The notes under the pieces are model-generated. The model saw only the letters and a list, made by a program, of their open reading frames with translations, was not told the origin of the DNA and searched no databases. Below, in pieces: positions 8,233 through 21,755 of a stretch of 42,694 nt of DNA. The position numbers and the translations under genes were made by a program. Numbering within the stretch: position 1 is the first letter of the stretch; each line of letters starts with the position of its first letter. The stretch is from positions 1 through 42,694 of the forward strand of contig JAGXHA010000039.1 of the NCBI GenBank assembly GCA_024636475.1. The letters are read 5' to 3'. The stretch is from Roseobacter sp. Its GTDB lineage: Bacteria > Pseudomonadota > Alphaproteobacteria > Rhodobacterales > Rhodobacteraceae.

Positions 8233-8567
8233 TAGCGATATCCCCAGAAATTTACTATTACCGGACTAGGGTATCCTTGCGAGGATGTAAAACCAGTCAG
8301 TGCGAGTTTGATGGATTGTGATGCAAACACACCTATCCACATTTGGATTTTTCCGATCATCGGGCCCGTTTTTTCATTCACATTCTATCAAAGCAGTTGA
8401 ATCACCCGATCTGTTGTGCGTCCTTAGATATTTATAAATGGTCGATGCAGGGGCGATATCATGCGGCAAAGCAGATCGCTTTTGGGAATAACAGCTGTAA
8501 CGACACAAAAATGAGGAATTGCCCTTGGATGCCGCAACGGCAAAGGTGCTTATAAAAAAGAAAAGCG
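8233..8567. promoter_or_regulatory. Upstream region of the glycogen operon
   Basis: About 335 bases without a convincing gene lie before glgP and must contain the operon promoter. A 13-bp inverted repeat TGCCGCAACGGCA lies about 30 bases before the start codon (around 8530-8542), where a repressor could act. Another small stem (ATCCT-TGCG-AGGAT) lies near 8270-8285. I cannot assign a -35/-10 pair with confidence. Confidence 0.35.
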
Positions 8568-10967
8568 ATGGAAATGCCGAAAGACAATATGACGACTGTA
8601 GATGAAAACGAATTTAAGCAGAGCATTCTTCGCCATCTTAAAACTTCGCTTGGAAAAGATGCGGGCCATGCATCCTTGTATGACTGGCGCATGTCGATGT
8701 CGCTGGCCTTGCGTGACTGTGTGGTCGAGCCTTGGTTCGCATCCACACGCAAGACCTATGAGGGCAAGCACAAGCGCGTCTACTATCTGTCGATGGAATT
8801 CCTGATTGGTCGGCTGATCGAAGATGTAACGATCAACCTTGATCTTGAGGCAATCGCCATCAAGGCCATGGCCGAGTTGGGCCAGGATTATTCCAAAGTG
8901 GTCGCCAATGAGCCTGATGCGGCTTTGGGTAATGGTGGCTTAGGGCGTTTGGCTGCGTGTTTCATGGATAGTCTGGCGACCCTTGCGATCCCAGCCTATG
9001 GCTATGGCATCCGCTATGAACACGGTCTGTTCGAGCAGCATTTTCAGGATGGTCAACAAACCGAAACGGCGGAAGACTGGCTTGCGCAAAGGCACGCTTG
9101 GGAATTCGAGCGCCCGGAAGTAGCTTATAATATTCACTTTGGCGGGTATGTCAGCGAAGAGAACGGAAAATCCACTTGGCACCCGGCCGAGACTGTTTTG
9201 GCCTCTGCCTATGACACGCCGGTGATCGGATGGCAGGGCAACTGGGCGAATACTCTGCGTTTATGGGCCGCCAAACCGGTCAAGATTTTTGATCTCGAAA
9301 GCTTTAACCGGGGCGACTATGTTGCCGCGAACGCGCCCGAGCGTTTGGCGCGCACGATTTCACGTGTGCTTTATCCTGATGACACCACGCAAGACGGCAA
9401 AGAACTGCGCCTGAAGCAGGAATATTTCTTTACCTCGGCGTCCATCAAAGACCTCTTGCGCCGGTTCCTGTCGGAAGGGCATGCGATAAAAAGCCTGCCT
9501 GACCATGTCGCGATCCAGCTGAATGACACACACCCCGCCATCGCGGGCCCCGAGCTTGTCCGCATTCTGATCGACAAACATGATCTGGATATCGAGACGG
9601 CGATTGATACGGCGCGCCGATGTCTTGCCTATACCAACCATACGCTGCTGCCCGAAGCGCTGGAACGGTGGCCCGAAGATCTTTTTGCCCGCATTTTGCC
9701 GCGCCATCACCGTATTATCCAGATGATCCAAGACCATCATTTGAAAACCACGGGCAGCGACATCCTAATTATCGAGAATGGCGATGTGAAAATGGGCGAG
9801 CTGGCTTTTGTCATGGCCCACAGCGTGAACGGGGTTTCGGCGTTGCATTCGGAGCTGGTCAAAGAAACGGTGTTCGCCGACCTGCACAAAGCCTATCCAA
9901 AGCGCATTCTGAACCAGACCAACGGCATTACACCGCGCCGCTGGCTGCACTCTTGCAATCCAGCCTTGCGCGATCTGATCACAGATACCATCGGCACGGG
10001 TTGGCAGTCTGATCTGGAAAAACTGTCAGGGTTGAATGCACATCTGGATGACGCTTCATTCCAAGAAGCTTTCCGCGCTGCCAAAGTCGCAAATAAAGAG
10101 CGACTGGCCCAATGGTTGAAAGACCGTAACGGCGTGACGTTGGATACCTCGGCGATGTTCGATATCCAGATCAAACGCATCCACGAATATAAACGCCAGC
10201 ATATGAATATTCTGGAAACCATCGCGCTATGGAACGAAATACGCGACAACCCGACTGGCAATTGGACGCCACGGGTAAAGATATTCGGTGGCAAAGCGGC
10301 ACCCGGATATGTCTTGGCCAAGTCGATCATCCATCTGATCAACGATGTCGCCGCAACCATTAACAACGATCCCGTCACACGAGATTTTCTTCAGGTCGTC
10401 TACCCGGAGAACTACAATGTCTCGATGGCAGAAATTCTGATCCCCGCCTCTGATCTATCAGAGCAGATATCGACTGCTGGCAAGGAAGCGTCGGGGACAG
10501 GCAACATGAAGCTGTCGTTGAACGGCAGCCCCACGATCGGGACGCTAGATGGGGCCAACGTCGAAATCCGCGATCACGTGGGAGCAGAGAACTTCTTTTT
10601 GTTCGGGTTGACCGCTGCCGAGGCGCAGGAAAAGCGGACCGAGCACGGGTATTCACGCCGCGCGATCGAGGTAAGCCCCAAGCTGTCTCGGGTTTTGGGA
10701 CAGATCGCTGGCGGGGTGTTCTCGAACGGGGATAACCATCGCTATTCTAACATCCTGCATGATTTGTACGAAGATGACTATTTCCTCGTGAGTTGTGATT
10801 TTGACGGATATTTTGAAAAGCAGCGAGAGGTTGATACTGTCTATCAAGACGTGTCGCGCTGGACACGGATGGCAGCAGCAAACACCGCAGGGATGGGATG
10901 GTTTTCGTCGGATCGCACCATTCGGGGATATGCCGATGATATATGGGGCGCCAAATCAGTAACCTGA
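8568..10967 (+). CDS. glgP: Glycogen phosphorylase
   Basis: This is a GT35 glycogen/maltodextrin phosphorylase of 799 residues that releases glucose-1-phosphate from chain ends with phosphate and PLP. Visible features are the N-terminal RVYYLSMEFLIGRLIEDVTINL, the substrate-loop block GNGGLGRLAACFMDSLATL, the long catalytic core with NDTHPAIAGPELVRIL and QTNGITPRRWL, and the PLP site EASGTGNMKLSLNGSPTIG, with the Schiff-base lysine at about residue 648. Length is standard for bacterial GlgP. It is the first gene of the operon and glgB follows within about 35 bases. The ATG at 8568 is followed in frame by two more Met codons in the first eight residues, so the exact start is uncertain by a few codons. 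Confidence 0.97.
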   Translation: MEMPKDNMTTVDENEFKQSILRHLKTSLGKDAGHASLYDWRMSMSLALRDCVVEPWFASTRKTYEGKHKRVYYLSMEFLIGRLIEDVTINLDLEAIAIKAMAELGQDYSKVVANEPDAALGNGGLGRLAACFMDSLATLAIPAYGYGIRYEHGLFEQHFQDGQQTETAEDWLAQRHAWEFERPEVAYNIHFGGYVSEENGKSTWHPAETVLASAYDTPVIGWQGNWANTLRLWAAKPVKIFDLESFNRGDYVAANAPERLARTISRVLYPDDTTQDGKELRLKQEYFFTSASIKDLLRRFLSEGHAIKSLPDHVAIQLNDTHPAIAGPELVRILIDKHDLDIETAIDTARRCLAYTNHTLLPEALERWPEDLFARILPRHHRIIQMIQDHHLKTTGSDILIIENGDVKMGELAFVMAHSVNGVSALHSELVKETVFADLHKAYPKRILNQTNGITPRRWLHSCNPALRDLITDTIGTGWQSDLEKLSGLNAHLDDASFQEAFRAAKVANKERLAQWLKDRNGVTLDTSAMFDIQIKRIHEYKRQHMNILETIALWNEIRDNPTGNWTPRVKIFGGKAAPGYVLAKSIIHLINDVAATINNDPVTRDFLQVVYPENYNVSMAEILIPASDLSEQISTAGKEASGTGNMKLSLNGSPTIGTLDGANVEIRDHVGAENFFLFGLTAAEAQEKRTEHGYSRRAIEVSPKLSRVLGQIAGGVFSNGDNHRYSNILHDLYEDDYFLVSCDFDGYFEKQREVDTVYQDVSRWTRMAAANTAGMGWFSSDRTIRGYADDIWGAKSVT

Positions 10968-11001
10968 TTGGCGCTTGTTCAAGAAGAAGACGATTAAAGG
11001 G

Positions 11002-13209
11002 ATGGGCGATGTGATCAATGAGGACGATGCGCAAAGATTGGTTTCAGGCACCCATTCAGACCCTTTTTCAATTCTGGGCCAGCATATTATAGACGGTAAA
11101 GTTACGATCAGGGCCTATTATCCCGATGCTGACGCGATTGACATGCTGGATATGAAAACCGGTAAAAAGGTTGTGTCACTTGACCAGCATGCTGATGCGC
11201 CTGGGGTTTTTGAGGGCACGGCTGCGCGGCGCAAGCTACGTTTTGCCTACCAGCTTCGGATTGCCAAGCAGGGGCATGTCTGGACTGCGCCTGATCCCTA
11301 CCAGTTTAGCCCTGTTTTGGGCGAACTGGACGAGCATCTGATCACCGAAGGCGCGCATCTTGATTTGTGGAAAGTGCTGGGTGCCCATGTGATGGAGCAT
11401 GAAGGGGTGCAAGGCACGCATTTTGCGGTTTGGGCGCCAAACGCGCGCAGGGTGTCTGTTGTTGGTGATTTCAATGGCTGGGACGGGCGGCGCAATCCGA
11501 TGCGCGGGCGCGGTCAAACGGGCGTGTGGGAAATATTCATGCCCGGCCTTTCAGACGGGGAGGCGTATAAATACGAACTGCTTGATCCAAATGGCAATCT
11601 GTTGCCCCAAAAGGCTGACCCTATCGGCTTTGGCTCAGAGCACCCGCCCAAAACGGCATCGGTTGTGCGCAAGCTGGATGGGCATGCGTGGCGCGACCAA
11701 AAGTGGATGTCGAAACGCGAGGCGTTGCACCGGATTGACCAGCCTATTTCAATCTACGAGGTTCACCTTGGATCGTGGCGGCGTGTTCCCGAAGAAGGCA
11801 ATCGACCGCTGACTTATTTTGAGCATGCGACGCGGCTGGTCAGCTATGTCAAGGATATGGGTTTCACCCATATCGAGCTAATGCCGATTTCCGAATTTCC
11901 CTTTGACGGTTCTTGGGGATACCAGCCCGTTGGTCTTTATGCGCCCACGATCCGGCATGGGACAGTTGAAGAATTCCGTGATTTTGTCGAGGCGTGCCAT
12001 GCCGCCGATCTGGGTTTGATCCTGGATTGGGTGCCGGGCCACTTTCCCGAAGACAAACATGGATTGGGCAAGTTCGACGGAACCCCCCTGTACGAGCATG
12101 CAGATCGCAAGGAAGGCTTTCACCCGGATTGGAACACGTTGGTCTACAACTATGGACGGGCCGAGGTGTCGAATTATCTGGTCGCCAATGCGCTCTACTG
12201 GTTGCGCGAACATCACATTGACGGCCTGCGTGTCGATGCGGTCGCGTCAATGCTTTACCGCGATTATTCTCGCAAAGACGGTGAATGGATCCCCAACAAA
12301 GATGGGGGGCGTGAAAACCTTGAGGCGATAAGCTTCTTGCAGCGCACCAATACGGTTGCGTACGGCGAAATGCCCGGCATCGTTACAATAGCCGAGGAAT
12401 CGACGGCGTTTCCGGGTGTCAGCGCACCGGTTGATCACAGCGGGCTTGGGTTCGGCTTTAAGTGGAACATGGGCTGGATGAACGACACGTTGTCCTACAT
12501 GGAGCAGGATCCGATCCACCGCAAATACCACCACAACAAGATGACCTTTGGCCTGCATTATGCGTTCTCGGAAAATTTTGTCCTGCCTATCAGCCACGAC
12601 GAAGTGGTGCATGGCAAAGGGTCGATGATCAACAAAATGCCGGGCTCGGGCGACGAAAAGTTCGCCAATTTGCGGGCGTATTACGGTTATATGTGGGGGC
12701 ATCCGGGCAAAAAGCTGCTGTTTATGGGCTGCGAGTTTGCCCAAGGCGTGGAGTGGAACCACAATAAAAGCCTTGATTGGCATCTTACCGACCTGCCGCA
12801 GCACGCCGGAATCCAGAACCTGGTGTGCGATCTGAACCATCTTTTCCGCGACACCCCAGCGTTGCATCAACTGGACTGCAAGCCAGAAGGGTTTGAATGG
12901 GTAGAAGAGGACGCAGCCGACGAATCTTTATTTGTATGGCTGCGCCGCGGGTCGAAGGGCAGTGCGCCTGTTCTGGTGGTCGCCAACTTCACCCCGGTCG
13001 AGCGCAGCGCGCGGCGCGTTGGCGTCCCGCAAGCAGGCAGGTGGATTGAAAAGTTGAACACTGACTCGGAACGTTATGGCGGCGGAAACCGAGGAAATTT
13101 GGGATTTGCCGATAGCGAACAGGTTGCGGCATCAGGCCGGTCGCAGTCGATCGCAATTACGATCCCACCACTTACCACGTTGTTTTTTGAATTAGAGGGG
13201 GCGTCCTGA
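11002..13209 (+). CDS. glgB: 1,4-alpha-glucan branching enzyme
   Basis: This GH13 branching enzyme introduces alpha-1,6 branches into glycogen. The N-terminal module contains DPFSILGQH; a CBM48 domain follows (HFAVWAPNARRVSVVGDFNGWDG), then the TIM barrel with YEVHLGSWRR and DWVPGHFP. The nucleophile is in GLRVDAVASMLY (Asp412), the acid/base in TIAEEST (about Glu465), and HDEVVHGKGS marks the third catalytic region. A C-terminal beta domain ends near residue 735. I chose ATG 11002 because the product then matches the usual N-terminus. The frame also extends to a TTG at 10975, and a GTG at 11011 has the better-spaced ribosome site (AAGGGATGG). Confidence 0.96.
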   Translation: MGDVINEDDAQRLVSGTHSDPFSILGQHIIDGKVTIRAYYPDADAIDMLDMKTGKKVVSLDQHADAPGVFEGTAARRKLRFAYQLRIAKQGHVWTAPDPYQFSPVLGELDEHLITEGAHLDLWKVLGAHVMEHEGVQGTHFAVWAPNARRVSVVGDFNGWDGRRNPMRGRGQTGVWEIFMPGLSDGEAYKYELLDPNGNLLPQKADPIGFGSEHPPKTASVVRKLDGHAWRDQKWMSKREALHRIDQPISIYEVHLGSWRRVPEEGNRPLTYFEHATRLVSYVKDMGFTHIELMPISEFPFDGSWGYQPVGLYAPTIRHGTVEEFRDFVEACHAADLGLILDWVPGHFPEDKHGLGKFDGTPLYEHADRKEGFHPDWNTLVYNYGRAEVSNYLVANALYWLREHHIDGLRVDAVASMLYRDYSRKDGEWIPNKDGGRENLEAISFLQRTNTVAYGEMPGIVTIAEESTAFPGVSAPVDHSGLGFGFKWNMGWMNDTLSYMEQDPIHRKYHHNKMTFGLHYAFSENFVLPISHDEVVHGKGSMINKMPGSGDEKFANLRAYYGYMWGHPGKKLLFMGCEFAQGVEWNHNKSLDWHLTDLPQHAGIQNLVCDLNHLFRDTPALHQLDCKPEGFEWVEEDAADESLFVWLRRGSKGSAPVLVVANFTPVERSARRVGVPQAGRWIEKLNTDSERYGGGNRGNLGFADSEQVAASGRSQSIAITIPPLTTLFFELEGAS

Positions 13210-13255
13210 TCCATCATTTAGGGCGAGGTAGAACAGGTCATAGGGAGGAAAATCT

Positions 13256-14515
13256 GTGGAGAATGAACCGCAAAAACTAGCTCAGCAAACAATGGCGTTT
13301 GTTCTGGCCGGGGGACGCGGCAGTCGATTGTTCGAGTTAACAGACAGGCGTGCCAAACCGGCAATGTATTTTGGCGGGAAAAGCCGGATCATTGACTTTG
13401 CTTTATCCAATGCTGTGAACTCGGGCATACGGCGCATTGGTGTTGCTACGCAGTACAAGGCACATTCGCTGATCCGCCACTTGCAACGCGGGTGGAGCTT
13501 TTTTCGCGCCGAGCGCAATGAATCGCTGGATATCCTGCCCGCGTCGCAACAGATGAACAACGAGAACTGGTACAAAGGGACAGCAGATGCCGTAGCCCAG
13601 AACATTGATGTGATCCGTGGCTATGGCCCGAAGTACATCATCATTCTGGCGGGGGATCACATCTACAAGCAAGATTACTCCAAGATGATCGCGCACCACG
13701 TTAATAGCGGTGCAGATGTGACGGTGGGCTGTATCGAGGTGCCGCGCAAAGAAGCTTCGGGCTTTGGCGTCATGAAGGTGGCCGATGATGACCGCATCCT
13801 TGATTTCATCGAAAAACCAGCCGATCCGCCGCCAATGCCCGGACATCCAGACATGGCCCTTGCAAGCATGGGAATCTACGTCTTCGAGACCGATTATCTA
13901 TGCGAATTGCTGCTCAAGGATGCGAGCAATCCAGAATCCTCCAATGATTTTGGCAACGATATCATCCCCGATATCGTCAAGCACGGCAAAGCGATTGCGC
14001 ATCCTTTCAGCCGTTCGTGCGTCCGGTCAGGCCTTGAGGAGAAACCATACTGGCGCGATGTCGGTACGGTTGATGCCTTTTGGCAGGCGAATGTCGATCT
14101 GACGGATTTCAAGCCCGAGCTTGATCTATACGATAACAGTTGGCCGATCTGGACATACTCCGAGCTAACAGCACCCGCAAAGTTCATCCACAACGAAGAA
14201 GGCCGACGCGGCAATGCCGTGTCGTCGATGGTATCGGGCGGGTGCATCATTTCCGGCTCGACGCTGGATCGGTGCTTTTTGTTCACAGGCGTGCGCACGC
14301 ATTCCTATTCCGAACTCGAAGGGGTGGTTGCCACGCCCTACGCCGAGATTAACAGAAGGGCGCATTTGAAGAATGTTGTGCTTGATCGGGGTGTCGTCAT
14401 TCCCGAGGGGTTGATCGTGGGCGAGGATGCGGACGAAGATGCAAGACGCTTTCGCAGAACCAAGAACGGGATATGCCTGATCACGCAACCCATGATCGAC
14501 AGGCTGGACCAATAG
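13256..14515 (+). CDS. glgC: Glucose-1-phosphate adenylyltransferase
   Basis: ADP-glucose pyrophosphorylase (419 residues) makes ADP-glucose from ATP and glucose-1-P, the committed and allosterically controlled step of glycogen synthesis. The nucleotide loop [20 protein letters not shown], the activator/FBP-type region [41 protein letters not shown], the catalytic [13 protein letters not shown], the glucose-1-P site [10 protein letters not shown] and the C-terminal left-handed beta-helix ([18 protein letters not shown]) are all present. Start is GTG at 13256, preceded by a strong AGGGAGG about 7 bases upstream. The stop lies one base before glgA, implying coupling. Confidence 0.97.
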   Translation: MENEPQKLAQQTMAFVLAGGRGSRLFELTDRRAKPAMYFGGKSRIIDFALSNAVNSGIRRIGVATQYKAHSLIRHLQRGWSFFRAERNESLDILPASQQMNNENWYKGTADAVAQNIDVIRGYGPKYIIILAGDHIYKQDYSKMIAHHVNSGADVTVGCIEVPRKEASGFGVMKVADDDRILDFIEKPADPPPMPGHPDMALASMGIYVFETDYLCELLLKDASNPESSNDFGNDIIPDIVKHGKAIAHPFSRSCVRSGLEEKPYWRDVGTVDAFWQANVDLTDFKPELDLYDNSWPIWTYSELTAPAKFIHNEEGRRGNAVSSMVSGGCIISGSTLDRCFLFTGVRTHSYSELEGVVATPYAEINRRAHLKNVVLDRGVVIPEGLIVGEDADEDARRFRRTKNGICLITQPMIDRLDQ

Positions 14516-14516
14516 G

Positions 14517-15950
14517 ATGAAGTTGCTTTTTGTCGCCTCTGAATGCACGCCTTTCGTAAAGACGGGTGGTCTGGCAGATGTGATCGGCGCGGTTCCAAAG
14601 GCGCTTGCGGCATCGGGTGTGGATGTGCGGGTTTTGATCCCCGCATATCCTACCTTGGCCGCGTGGCTCGACGGTGAATGCGTGTTGACGTTCGAGGATC
14701 TTTTTGGCGGACCTGCGCGTGTTATCGCAGTAAAGGCAGAAGGGCTGGACATGCTGCTGCTTGATGCGCCGCATCTGTATGACCGCGAGGGCAACATTTA
14801 CCTTGGTTCAGACGGGCAAGACTGGCCCGATAACGATCTGCGCTTTGCTGCACTTTCCTACGCGGGCGCACAGATTGGTCTGGGGCGGCTCGAAGGCTGG
14901 GTGCCTGATGTCATAAATGCGCATGATTGGCAGGCGGGTTTGGTGCCTGCCTATCTTGCGCAAGCAAGCACAAAAACACCGCCGGTTGTGATGACAATCC
15001 ATAATATTGCGTTCCAGGGTGTGTTCGATCCAACGCGCTTGGCAGCACTTGGTCTGAACGCTGATCAGTTCACGCCGCGAGGCGTGGAGTATTATGGCAA
15101 GATCAGCTTTTTGAAGGCAGCGCTGGCGCTGTCTGACAAGATCACAACGGTAAGCCCGACCTATGCGGCAGAGCTTTTGACGCCAGATTTTGGGATGGGG
15201 TTGGACGGTTTGTTGCGCGCTCGGCAAGCGGATTTGCACGGTATTCTCAATGGCATCGACCTGGATGTCTGGGACCCACAAACAGATAAGGCTTTGCCCG
15301 CAAACTTCTCGGTACGCAGCTTGAAGGGCAAGGCACTGTGCCGCAGCGAATTGGAAGCGCGCTTTGGTCTTTCCGAAGGGGACGGCCCTGTGTTTTGCGT
15401 GATCAGCCGCATGACCTCTCAGAAAGGGTTGGATATGCTGCTGGAATGTTTGCCCGCCCTTGTGGTGCAGGGGGGCAAATTGGCCCTTCTTGGGTCGGGT
15501 GACGCGCATCTTGAGCGCGCGTTCATAGAGGCATCCAACCGCTTCTCCGGCTCTGTAGGGACAATCATCGGTTATGACGAGGAACTGTCCCATCTGATGC
15601 AGGCGGGTAGCGATGCAATCCTGATCCCTTCGCGGTTTGAACCTTGCGGTTTGACCCAACTTTACGGGTTGCGCTATGGCACCTTACCCGTCGTTGCCCG
15701 CACGGGTGGGCTGGCCGATACGGTGATAGACGCCAACGAGGCGGCAATTTTGACCGGTTGCGCGACTGGTTTTCAGTTCGCACCCGTCAACGCCACCATG
15801 TTGGGCCATGCCATCACACGCGCTTGCGGTCTATACGCCCAGCCCAAGATATGGACCGCGATGATGAAGCGTGCCATGCGTCACCCTGTTGGCTGGGATC
15901 TCTCCGCATCGGCCTATCTTGACGTCTATAATGCTGCACAGGAGCGTTGA
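14517..15950 (+). CDS. glgA: Glycogen synthase (ADP-glucose)
   Basis: This GT5 glycogen synthase of 477 residues extends alpha-1,4-glucan from ADP-glucose. The N-terminal KTGGL substrate loop is at residues 15-19 (FVKTGGLADVIGAVPKAL). NAHDWQAGLVPAYL and FQGVFDP are typical blocks of the first Rossmann domain. The C-terminal domain has SRMTSQKGLDML and the nucleotide-sugar site PSRFEPCGLTQLYGLRYGTLPVV with the catalytic Glu. Length matches bacterial GlgA. The ATG follows the glgC stop with a one-base gap and glgX follows ten bases after the stop. Confidence 0.97.
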   Translation: MKLLFVASECTPFVKTGGLADVIGAVPKALAASGVDVRVLIPAYPTLAAWLDGECVLTFEDLFGGPARVIAVKAEGLDMLLLDAPHLYDREGNIYLGSDGQDWPDNDLRFAALSYAGAQIGLGRLEGWVPDVINAHDWQAGLVPAYLAQASTKTPPVVMTIHNIAFQGVFDPTRLAALGLNADQFTPRGVEYYGKISFLKAALALSDKITTVSPTYAAELLTPDFGMGLDGLLRARQADLHGILNGIDLDVWDPQTDKALPANFSVRSLKGKALCRSELEARFGLSEGDGPVFCVISRMTSQKGLDMLLECLPALVVQGGKLALLGSGDAHLERAFIEASNRFSGSVGTIIGYDEELSHLMQAGSDAILIPSRFEPCGLTQLYGLRYGTLPVVARTGGLADTVIDANEAAILTGCATGFQFAPVNATMLGHAITRACGLYAQPKIWTAMMKRAMRHPVGWDLSASAYLDVYNAAQER

Positions 15951-15959
15951 TGGTTCAGA

Positions 15960-18058
15960 ATGTCTAATCCTAAACTAAGCCGCGGAAGCCCCAACACACT
16001 TGGTGCACATCATGATGGGGCCGGGGTGAATTTTGCCGTATTCTCGGAACATGCCAGCAAGATCGAGCTGTGCTTGTTCTCGTCCGATGGTCAGCACGAG
16101 ACAAAGCGCATATCGTTGCCCGAAAGGACAGGGCCGATCTGGCATGGGTATCTGAAAGGCCTGCCAGTTGGCACGCTTTATGGGTACCGTGCCCATGGTG
16201 ACTATGCCCCCGAGCAAGGCCATCGGTTCAACCCCAACAAGCTACTGCTGGACCCCTACACCCGAGAGCTGAGCGGCGAGTGGATCACCGACCCAGCAAC
16301 CCTTGGATACCAAGAAGATGCCGATGAAGAAGACCTGTCGTTTGATACCCGCGACAGCGCAAAATTCGTGCCTAAATCGGTTGTTTCCGACCCTAGTTTG
16401 TTTAAGGGGATGCGGCGCAATTCGAACGGGGCTTGCGATACCGACCTGATTTATGAAGCCCATCCAAAGGGTGTTACAAAGACCAACCTGGAGGTGCCAG
16501 AACTCCTTCGTGGCACATACGAGGGGATTGGGTCTGCGCCCATGGTCCGGCACCTTAATGCACTTGGTGTCAAAGCGGTCGAGTTGTTGCCGGTGCATAG
16601 TTTCATCGATGACAAGTTTCTGGCTGATCGTCGCCTAAGGAATTACTGGGGCTATAATTCAATCGGGTTTTTCGCGGCGGAGCCTCGTTATTTTGGTCCC
16701 GACGGGCTGAAAGGTTTTCGCACTATGGTCAACCGGCTGCATGATGCCGGGATCGAGGCGATCCTGGATGTCGTCTACAACCACACGGCTGAGGGCGACC
16801 AGCGGGGCCCAACCTTGTGCTATCGCGGATTGGACAATGCATCATATTACCGTCTGACGCAGGGACAGCCCCGGTTCTATGACAATGATACCGGTTGCGG
16901 CAACACGCTCAACATCTCGAACCCTCACGTGCTGCGTATGGTGCTGGACAGCTTGCGGTTCTGGGTGGAATGTATGGGGATCGACGGATTCCGGTTTGAT
17001 CTGGCCACCACATTGGGGCGCGAAGATCACGGATTTGACCCCAATGGAGGTTTCTTTGATGCGCTGCGACAGGACCCTGTTCTGTCACAGGTGCGCATGA
17101 TCGCAGAGCCGTGGGACATCGGGCCCGGCGGCTATCAACTTGGTGAATTCCCCTATGAGTTTTCCGAATGGAACGACAGCTACCGCGACACCGTGCGCCG
17201 GTATTGGCGCGGCGACACCCACAGCGCCCAAGAGTTGGGCGCGCGTCTGCTAGGGTCAGCGGATAAATTTGAGCGGGGTGGCCGGCGCAGCACGGCTTCG
17301 GTGAATTTTCTTGCGTCCCATGACGGATTTACGCTTGCCGATACGACCAGCTATGACAAGCGCCACAACGAGGCCAATACAGAGCAAAACCGTGACGGCC
17401 ATCATTCGAACTTTAGCGACAACGCCGGTGTGGAAGGGCCAACTGACGACATTGCAGTGCGCGCTACCCGCACCCGACGGCAGCGCAACATGTTGGCGAC
17501 GCTGTTCATTTCGCAGGGCACACCGATGCTGCTTGCAGGGGACGAGTTCGCCAATTCGCAAAGTGGCAACAACAATGCCTATTGTCAGGACAATGAAATA
17601 GGTTGGTTGGACTGGCAATTTGCTGACACCGGTTTGCAAGACTTTGTGTCGACGCTGTCGCGTTTTCGCCAGCATCACCCCTGTTTGCGCCAGACTCGTT
17701 TCCTGCACGGGGGGCTACGGCCACAAGACGGTAAAGCCGACGTGGAATGGCGTGGCTTTCAAGGCGAACCCTTGGAATGGCGTGATCCGCGCCTCGCCAA
17801 CTTTTGCCTGATATTTCGCTGCTCTGCGGATAATCCCGCATATGAACCTGACGGGGACGAGGTTTTCATCGTCTTCAACCGCGGCGCAAACCCTGCAACC
17901 GTTACATTGCCCAACATCGCAAGTCACCAGCGATGGGTCCGCGCGATCGACACGGCCCTAGAGGGTGGTGATCCCTTGCCTGGCACGGTTGGCACGACCG
18001 CCAAAGTCGATGGGCAATCTGTTGTTGCCTTTGCGCTGGTGTCTTTGGATGGCACCAA

Positions 18059-18062
<4 letters not shown>
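15960..18062 (+). CDS. glgX: Glycogen debranching enzyme
   Basis: This GH13 isoamylase-type debranching enzyme (700 residues) hydrolyses alpha-1,6 branches of phosphorylase-trimmed glycogen. It has an N-terminal CBM48 segment (GVNFAVFSEHASKIELCLF) and a barrel with YWGYNSIGFFAAEPRYF and DVVYNHTAEGDQRGPTL. The nucleophile is in GFRFDLATTLG, the acid in MIAEPWDIG, and the third acid in FLASHDGFTLADT. GDEFANSQSGNNNAYCQDN is a GlgX hallmark. The stop overlaps the malQ start by four bases (ATGA), so the limit dextrins it releases are processed by a coupled gene. Confidence 0.96.
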
Positions 18063-21656
<3,594 letters not shown>

Positions 21657-21716
21657 CTAGAGACAGATAATCAGGCCAAGCCGATACCACTTTTGGAGAG
21701 ATTGAGACGTGAAAGA

Positions 21717-21749
21717 TTGCGGGGTGGCCCTGTACAGGCCGCCCCGCAA
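21717..21749. terminator. Strong hairpin terminator between pgm and the TRAP receptor gene
   Basis: A 13-bp stem (TTGCGGGGTGGCC with GGCCGCCCCGCAA, one G-T mismatch) and a 7-base loop lie 6 bases beyond the minus-strand dctP stop and about 60 bases beyond the pgm stop. The minus-strand 3' side reads TCTTTC, a weak U-tract. It probably terminates the dctP transcript and insulates the convergent glycogen operon. Confidence 0.75.
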
Positions 21750-21755
21750 ACTGTC

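Noticed and set aside
14808..15659. Minus-strand open frame opposite glgA
   Set aside because: It is an antisense shadow. glgA is intact and conserved across the same bases.
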